DNA from: Paragyromitra xinjiangensis
Taxonomy: Eukaryota > Ascomycota > Pezizomycetes > Pezizales > Discinaceae
Length of the DNA: 64,000 nucleotides
Reading direction: 5' to 3'
NCBI GenBank assembly: GCA_038503065.1
Contig: JBCAMK010000014.1
Span: 1,240,001 to 1,304,000, forward strand
Under the pieces are notes generated by a model. It had not been told where the DNA came from and did no database searches. It saw only the letters and a program-made list of their open reading frames with translations. This document shows, in pieces, positions 57,715 through 64,000 of the stretch; position 1 is the first letter of the stretch; each line of letters begins with the position of its first letter. A program made the translations under genes and the position numbers.

Positions 57715-60383
57715 AGTAAATGGCTGCTTGAGAAAGAGTTGCTCGTCGTCGCAATCGATTTTGGAGCTATGTATACAAGGATGTCACCGTTCCTTGAAAA
57801 GTTTTTTAGTTAGCATGCTAACAAGCCCACAGAGGTTGCGTATATGGGGTTGAGTGACATGATTCCTACGCAAGTAGGTCGTTGGCCTGGTCGCGATAGA
57901 ATAAGAAATCGGGTTCCCACAGCTCTCCGGTACGTCTCGGATAGCAGAAACCCTGAGTGGGGCTTCGTAGCAGAAAAATCTGGGCCTGACCAATCAACTA
58001 TGTTCAAGCCATCGCTGGAAACAGGTGACTCCTGCGCTGACGTTTCCAACATTTCGGATCACGACTTCACTCGAGACTTTTTAAACGCTATTTATGGCTA
58101 TATTAATCAACACTTGGTAGAGGAAGGTTTTGATGGGCTACTAATCGAGTTTTCGTTCGCGGTTCCACCTACCTACACGGATAGAGTAGTGGAAAAGTTC
58201 AGACACATTATCTCTAAAACTTCCTTCCAGGGCCATAAGATTAATATAAGCTTGACAGAGCTTGAGGCGATGGCTATTCAAGTTCTTTATAACCAATGTG
58301 ATGAGGGTTTTATGGTAAGATCTTAACCAAGGCATGCATGCAAAAGCTGAGATATCAAGCTAAACGAGGGAATAATCTTCTGCAATGCGGGTGAAAACAC
58401 TGTTGTAAGCTCAAATAAAAGATGAAGCTATTCTCCCTTCCCCTTTGATATGGCATACATTCTTGGCTGTCGGCGCAGAATTTGGCTGGAACTTAGAAAG
58501 TCTGAATTTTGCCTCTGGGATTCGGCTCTTCAAAGTGAGGCATTCATTAAAAGGCAATAACCAAACTCTCTTGGCACTAGTTCCAAGAAATGACTTCACT
58601 CTACTCTTAATTGAAAAAGCCAGTATAGCATGACGCTCCCCGAGCACCACAACAGCAGTATCTATGTAAAGGAAGGTAATACTAACCAGAGGCGGTGAGT
58701 TTACCTGAACTAAGACTTGTAAAACTGAAAAGTACTCATTATTTATCTCACACAAGTCGCATATATTAGTGTTTCAAGCCAAACCAAAGAATCTAGCTCC
58801 CCGCGGCCGGTTCCATGAAAAAAAATACTGCGCCGGAAGCTAGGAAAGTATTATGTCTATTGCGTTATAACAATTAACCAAACATGCTTACAGGAAGTTT
58901 CAGCCGCTAAAATCTTACAGCTAGGACAAGCACCCCGTGTTATACAGATGGGTGGAATCTCAAGTGCGTGGCGCATCTATATCCTTACCCCTCCGATATT
59001 TTTGGCTATGCTTACTCGATAGGAGTCCCCTATAAAGCAACACATATAGATAAAACTTTTGAGGATGCGCTTTTGGGAAGAGGAATCCTCCAACAACTGA
59101 ACAATGACGGGAGGCTTCAACTCCGAAAGAGATTTATCAAACATATAAAAAACTTCACGAATGATGAGTCAATATCGGGTTATAGTGTCGAGATGCCAAG
59201 GGGCAGCATACAAGATGCACCAATTGAGTCAGGATATCTACGAATTTCACGGCAAGTCTCCCATAGCTTGCCTTTAAGTATTATATTGATCCGCTACGGA
59301 TAAACCTAGAGAGATGATTCTACAGCTCCTTGAAACATCTCTCAGCAAAATCTTAGGTCTTCTTCGGGATCACCTAAAACAATGCCGTTCTATTAATGTG
59401 AAGGCTGAAGTAAGCGAAGCCCGAATATTTATACTAGTCGAAAACAAGTTAAATTAAACAACAAAAAAGATATTTCTATTCGGCAAGTTGGGGTCTTGCC
59501 CATATATTAAGACCAGGATTGATTCGTATTATTTTAAGGGTACGATTCAAGTGGCCCAGCCACCAGACATGTACCGACTCCACCCTAGAATTCGGATTTC
59601 TCTTGGCGTTGGGCTAAGCTTTAACAATTTTATTTTTTGCGCGACTGTCCTTGGATGCGTTCACCATCATGTTAGGGAATTTCAAGGTCGCTTAATAGTA
59701 GGACTACGGAGATGCCCGGCGCATTATGGGATAGTTGTCTCCCACGCTTTTAACCCCGGGACCACGACCAAGCCGATTATCATAAGGAGAAACATACAGG
59801 TAAACCGATTGCAAGAAATCAAATCGAATGGTTCATCAAGAAGGTCACATTCCAAACACCGAGCTCGAGGGTTTGATAAGCTGATATATCGGGAGGCATA
59901 GGGCACCGAAATTAAAGGTACATCGCTCACTCTTCCACAGTCGCTTCGGAGGACCTTTGAGAAGTGCGAAATTTGGGAGGATACGCTAGTACGATGCGAC
60001 TTGGAAGAACCTCCAAAACGCATTGGGCCTGGTACGTTAGGTGCCAGCTTGACTCGAGTACGGTCAATTTATTGAACTTGATGCTGACTTTTATGGTTGC
60101 TAAAGACGTGAAAATAATATCCCATCTTCGTACAGACATGAGGGAACTATCAAACTCTGAGTTTGATCAGAAGAGGTATCTGGGATTGAGAAGATACTAC
60201 GAGGCAAAGTATCTTGTTACCATGACTATCAGGCCTGCGGACTTCAAGTTTAAGACGTGGTATATGAATTCCTTGCAATGCGATCCACGGGACATTTCTT
60301 GGGAGTTGGATGGAAGCCCTATATGTGGGTCTCTTGACCAGGTACCACTATCTCCCCTCCCGGTCAAGGTTATAATTTTATAG
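57715..60383 (+). pseudogene. Hsp70-like (HSPA12-type) ATPase remnant, probably once fused to the kinase
   Basis: Segments of a full fungal Hsp70-like protein appear in order: VVAIDFGAMYT (phosphate-1 loop, 57742-57780); VAYMGLSD..TQVGRWPG..VPTALRY..WGF (57838 onward); EFSFAVPPTYTDRVVEKF and SLTELEAMAIQVLY (to 58312); IFCNAGENTVV at about 58365, a degraded CDAGGGTVD; EVSAAKILQLGQ (58894); RKRFIKHIKNFTND and ESGYLRIS (59128-59256); LETSLSKILGLLRDHL (59333); GSCPYIKTRIDS and GTIQVAQPP (59488-59570); LRRCPAHYGIVVSHAFNPG (59706); then, one base out of frame, DHDQADYHKEKHTG..QIEWFIKK; TLTLPQSLRRTFEK-like and YLGLRRYYEAKYLVTM..ISWELDGSP (60178-60330). A nonsense codon at the seam, no usable donor after 57780, a degraded ATP motif and a frameshift near 59760 mark it as a pseudogene. 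Such HSPA12-like proteins are greatly expanded in fungi. Confidence 0.78.
58330..58890. other. Non-conserved stretch inside the Hsp70-like remnant
   Basis: About 0.5 kb between the degraded CNAG motif and the EVSAAK segment carries no Hsp70-like sequence on the + strand and a 114-codon frame on the minus strand. It may be an insertion, but no repeat ends are visible. Confidence 0.3.
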
Positions 60384-61885
60384 TTGGCTAATCCCAAACA
60401 CAATTCTTGAATAGGCCTTTTCGCTTTCTTAATTGCCGGACTTAGAATAGTGTTGAATACAGTAATTTTAACGGTGGTTCGGCCGTTCTCGACTCGAACC
60501 CAATAAGCCAGTTACCCATTCCAAGCTGTCAGCCTCATCCGTAGCGGTTCCGGAATCCGGATTCATCTCATCGTTATTTCCCCATATCGATTTCGGTGAA
60601 GTCCCCTCATAAAATCAATCTTGGTAATCGGGATGCTGACTCGAAAGTCTCTGCAGGGCCAAAGCAGTTCAAAGTCTCAACCTAGAAACCCCCCAGAAAA
60701 CTATCCGGGTTTCATGTTCCTTGATAGCTGAATATATGCCCTCTTAAATCACATCCAAAATCAGGCCAAAATTACCAGGAACTAGAGCTCACAAGATCAA
60801 AAAAAGCATTAGGAAATTCATTCCTAAGAGAGCATACAAGTACAAGATCCCACCATATTAGATAGGTTTTACTCCTTACCGACCATCACAACCAACTACA
60901 CAGCTTTTGCATCTGTCAACTATGTCCTATGTTCGTAGGCTTTTGTAAATCCGCATCTTCCCTAAAACATCGATTGAAGAGTGTATTTCTAATAATATGT
61001 GTCGAAAAATATTTGCCTCCATGTTTCCATATATGCGGAAACCCTCTGCTTTTGTGTTCATTGGACGCTCGTGCTTCATCAGTTGTAAGTCCTCGTAACC
61101 GCGCTCCAGGGTAGAGGTACATGTATCCCTAATGATGTCGACGGAGCTGCGACGTAGAGACTATTGTAGTATGTACAAGCGATATTCTTGGTATGGCGAT
61201 ATAGACATCTGCGCAACTATATTTTAGGAGGAAACTCTGGAAAAAGTAAGTTTGGCCATGCAGGCTTAGCTGAGAAAAAATTTGGGCGAATGTCTCATGC
61301 CTCAAAGTTCCGTCTATCCCGATCGAATCAGATTCCGTGAAGGTTGACAAGTGCCAAGATTATAACCCTAACCCTACGAACATCCCCAAGGCGAACTTGG
61401 CCCCATAACATCTTTGTCCCTTTGCATACCGGCTCGATAGCTAGGATCTTAGGTTGTAAGTCCCAGAAAACCGCTATTCACAGCATCGAGTGAATACTGT
61501 GTTAATTCTTATGCCCTAGACCTCTATGGAATGCTTTATCCCTACATTCCGGAGAAGCCCATGTATCACAGTTCCTCACTCGCCTCATTCAAGCTCCAGT
61601 TTTCGTTCGACACGCCCGATAGAACCCCCACTACATCCTAGAAGCTAAACAGTGTCTATGTTTTCAGGAAATAGCCATCCCGACACAGCATACTGATAGC
61701 GCACTGACCTGTTGTGAACCCGCCCGAAACACCTAAAGCTCGGTAAGCACGCGTGCTTGTGTGCGTGGATCACGCCCCTAACCCCGCGCTGATCACGCCC
61801 CTTTCCGCGGAGCTTCTTTTTTCGCACAACCACCCTTCTTTGCCAGCTTTTTTTTCTTACAACGCCTACCACCCCTTAGCTTACC
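60384..61885. other. Intergenic region
   Basis: About 1.5 kb without a supported gene. It contains TACATGTA at 61118 and a telomere-like tract at 61364. The last ~150 bp before the phosphatase gene are pyrimidine-rich. Confidence 0.5.
61364..61376 (-). repeat. Interstitial telomere-like repeat (CCCTAA)2
   Basis: AACCCTAACCCTA, the complement of the fungal telomere unit. It faces the tract at 31972-31983. Confidence 0.7.
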
Positions 61886-62729
61886 ATGACATCAAGAACA
61901 AGAACAAGAAAAATGGCTCCGTTAATAACATACTCGAACCTCGATATCCAAGATAACTTTCACGAGTGCGACTGCCATCACCATGGCCATCCTAATCTCG
62001 ATGAGATCTATCCGAACCTGTTTCTCGGGAAGTTCGTTGCCTCGATTCTACGTCCTACCCCTGAACTTCCCCCTTGGTACGAGATAGTTTTGAATATTCT
62101 GGCTAACTGGATTTTGGGTAAAATAGTCTGGACGCTGCAGAGTCTGCAGAGACATTAAGGGAGAATGGAATCACACATGTGGTATCTGTTACTTCACGCA
62201 TGCCGATGATTCCAGAGGAGCTGGGCATAAAGCATAAGTACTATGAAATCCACGACGACTACGAAGCGAACCTCTTAGCGATGTTGCCAGAGGCAGTTTT
62301 AAGGCTAGCATGGATCCTTACAAATGGCGACTGTGGGCTAGATGGGAAAGGGGGGAGGAGTAAGGTGCTGGTACATTGTTGTATGGGGAAGAGTAGGAGT
62401 GGAGCGGTAGTGATCGGTTATGGTTTGTTTTTCTGCCCTGCTTGTTTACTCCTACGAAATATAGGAGTTTGCGGAAGTGAAGACGCCGTTTGCTGACTGC
62501 GAGTGTAGTTATGCAGTTGGAGAAATATAGCTATGAGAAAGCGCTAGAGAGAGTAAAGGAGAAGCGACACATCGTTAGACCAAACTCCCATTTCATCGAG
62601 ATGCTGAGGCTATGGGGAAAGATGCGATATAGCCCCTGGTGCGGAGAGGAGGTGCCCAGGCGAAAGAAGCTGGAGGTTGAGAGCGAGTGGGTGGAGATCG
62701 CCGAGGAGGAGGATGAGTGGGTGCTATAA
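61886..62729 (+). CDS. Dual-specificity protein phosphatase
   Basis: Three exons, 61886-62031, 62127-62422, 62509-62729 (introns of 95 and 86 nt with CTAAC and CTGAC branch sites); 221 codons, 220 residues. The core is a DSP fold: LDEIYPNLFLGNLDAAES, then GITHVVSVTS, the general-acid loop around HDDYEANLL, and the active-site loop VHCCMGKSRSGAVVIGY with nucleophile Cys and the HCxxGxSRS signature near residue 137. It is followed by the helix VMQLEKYSYEKALERVKEKR and the VRPN motif typical of DSPs. The splice between LFLG and NLDA restores the family consensus exactly. A Met ten codons later (MAPLITY) is the alternative start. The C-terminus is acidic. The likely substrate is a phosphoprotein (Ser/Thr/Tyr); the specific partner is not readable. 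Confidence 0.9.
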
Positions 62730-64000
62730 ATGGAATGGCTGGAGAAAATTACTGCGACGATGGTGTAAATGACAGATTACAGCGTCGTGTTGATAGAAAA
62801 CGGTCAGGAGTTGTTTGTTTGATGAAAGCAATAATTTTTAAATACCACATTTATTCGAACTTTCACAGGGTGCAAAAAAAAAAACTACGTGTTAAACACG
62901 AAAATGGATGGTCTGTGCCAACCCGGTTTTGCCTATCAAGCAGCTGAAGGCATGTCTCAAAAACTTCTAGGAACGTAAAAGCCAGGAAACGCGTTCCATG
63001 TAGATGTTCCCACAGTAAGATATCTCTTAGATAGCCCAAATCTTTTGCTTACGAAAAAAACCCACAGAACCTGAAGACAGCTATCATCGTCCGAGACAGT
63101 TTAGGATTTCCGAGTGTTGCTATCCTTCGTATCGACATCTAACGTTGCGGCTAGGGCTTAGCGCAGAGGTGCATTGCCAAGACCACCCCTTACTGGCTGC
63201 TTTCAACGTCAACTAACAAGGACATGGGGTCCAAAAGATAACGTCCGTTGTCACTTTCACGGGCGGAATTAGAACAGAAGAGGACACGATTTCAAACTTG
63301 AAGCGGGAACACACGAATCTGCAGACGCCCATTATCGTTATCTGTTCCTTTTTTTAGATGTTATCTTGCGTTCCTTATCTAGCCATCAGGATGCGCTTGA
63401 GATAGCTAATCGTCTTATCAATAGTTAGGATTACCCGGCCCCGATCGGTGATGTCCTGCCTGATAAATCGACGTCATGGTGAACGACGCTGCTGGTTTAG
63501 GTAACTCAATGCTCGTTGCCGCAAACAGCATCCTAAAAGGTTCCTTTTCCCGTTTTTGACGGTTGGATATTTGATTACTATTCCAAGCAGGCGGAAGGAA
63601 TTCCAAGACACCAAAAGACTTTCCCTCAGTGATGGCAATACTAATCTTGCCATCTTACTGTAGCCTAAAGTCTTTCACTCGTTGATTCCGCAAGGCAGAC
63701 ACTAATTAACATGGTTCCTGGTAACTGATTATGTATCAGGTGTAGATGTAGTGCATATGTAAGGGGAGGGTATTGAGCTTTGGATCGTATCATTATCCCA
63801 ATTACGTACGATAATGAGTTTGCACACTGCTTTGTCTTAGTTAAAAGCTAGCCCGATTGACAGAGACATACATACCCCATCAGAAGAATCCACTTAACTA
63901 ATTATTTTAAGCAATAGGAAAGTTTCCATGCTCTCGCAGTTATAAATAAGAATTGGCGCAGCAGTTTTGGGAATGTTGGAAAGAGTAGTATTGGCTGGAC
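62730..64000. other. Intergenic to window end
   Basis: About 1.3 kb past the phosphatase gene. Short open frames only. No gene or repeat is recognised and nothing runs visibly off the edge. Confidence 0.45.

Noticed and set aside
58411..58755. A 114-codon minus-strand frame inside the Hsp70-like remnant
   Set aside because: No recognisable domain; may be inserted debris.
1..64000. CRISPR arrays, operons, secondary-metabolite clusters, transposase or reverse-transcriptase genes
   Set aside because: No regularly spaced repeats, no prokaryotic gene arrangement, and no backbone biosynthetic or transposase motifs were seen.

Overview
The window looks like nuclear DNA of a filamentous ascomycete (Pezizomycotina). 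Genes are split by short introns, mostly 45 to 95 nt, with GT..AG ends and branch sites of the CTAAC/CTGAC/TTGAC type. A tRNA-Leu gene carries an intron just after the anticodon, and there are two short TTAGGG telomere-like tracts. Several gene families are typically fungal: an AcuH/Crc1-type carnitine carrier, a LaeA-like methyltransferase, a hybrid histidine kinase and an HSPA12-like Hsp70 relative. I cannot fix the genus. The long intergenic regions and disordered, low-complexity proteins would fit an early-diverging lineage such as the Pezizomycetes, but that is a guess.

Layout. About 1-30 kb carries well-formed, mostly house-keeping or signalling genes: a single-pass membrane protein with a long disordered tail (+), a 2,115-residue hybrid histidine kinase with six-exon-free-of-gaps coding (five exons, -), a LENG1-like CIR_N spliceosomal protein (-), a membrane-anchored pseudo-aspartic protease (-), tRNA-Leu(AAG) (+) and a histidine phosphatase with a poly-His tract (-). 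About 30-62 kb is more accessory: a 19-exon ubiquitin-system fusion gene (+), a LaeA-like methyltransferase (-) with a 14-nt microexon, a carnitine/acylcarnitine carrier (+), a MITE-like inverted-repeat element, a tandem double-SET-domain gene (-), a small coiled-coil protein resembling the Nhp10/TFPT subunit of INO80 (-), a protein kinase whose reading frame runs, across a single stop codon, into a decayed Hsp70-like gene (+), and a dual-specificity phosphatase (+). Intergenic stretches of 1-4.5 kb separate many genes and hold mainly repeats and nothing recognisable.

The most striking object is the gene at 33,979-40,121. Reconstructed exon by exon, it stays in frame over 19 exons (1,696 codons). 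It joins a beta-grasp (ubiquitin-like) N-terminus, a RING-like Cys/His cluster, a von Willebrand A domain interrupted by a U-box plus a ubiquitin-like domain, and a complete E2 ubiquitin-conjugating (UBC) domain with the HPN motif and active-site cysteine. If expressed as one polypeptide it is an E2 and E3 activity in a single chain with a metal-binding adhesion-type VWA fold. The second is the kinase/Hsp70-like pair at 56,632-60,383, which looks like a former kinase-Hsp70 fusion that is now broken.

Exon junctions were read by eye and checked only by reading-frame arithmetic (total coding length divisible by three) and domain continuity. No RNA evidence or database search was available.
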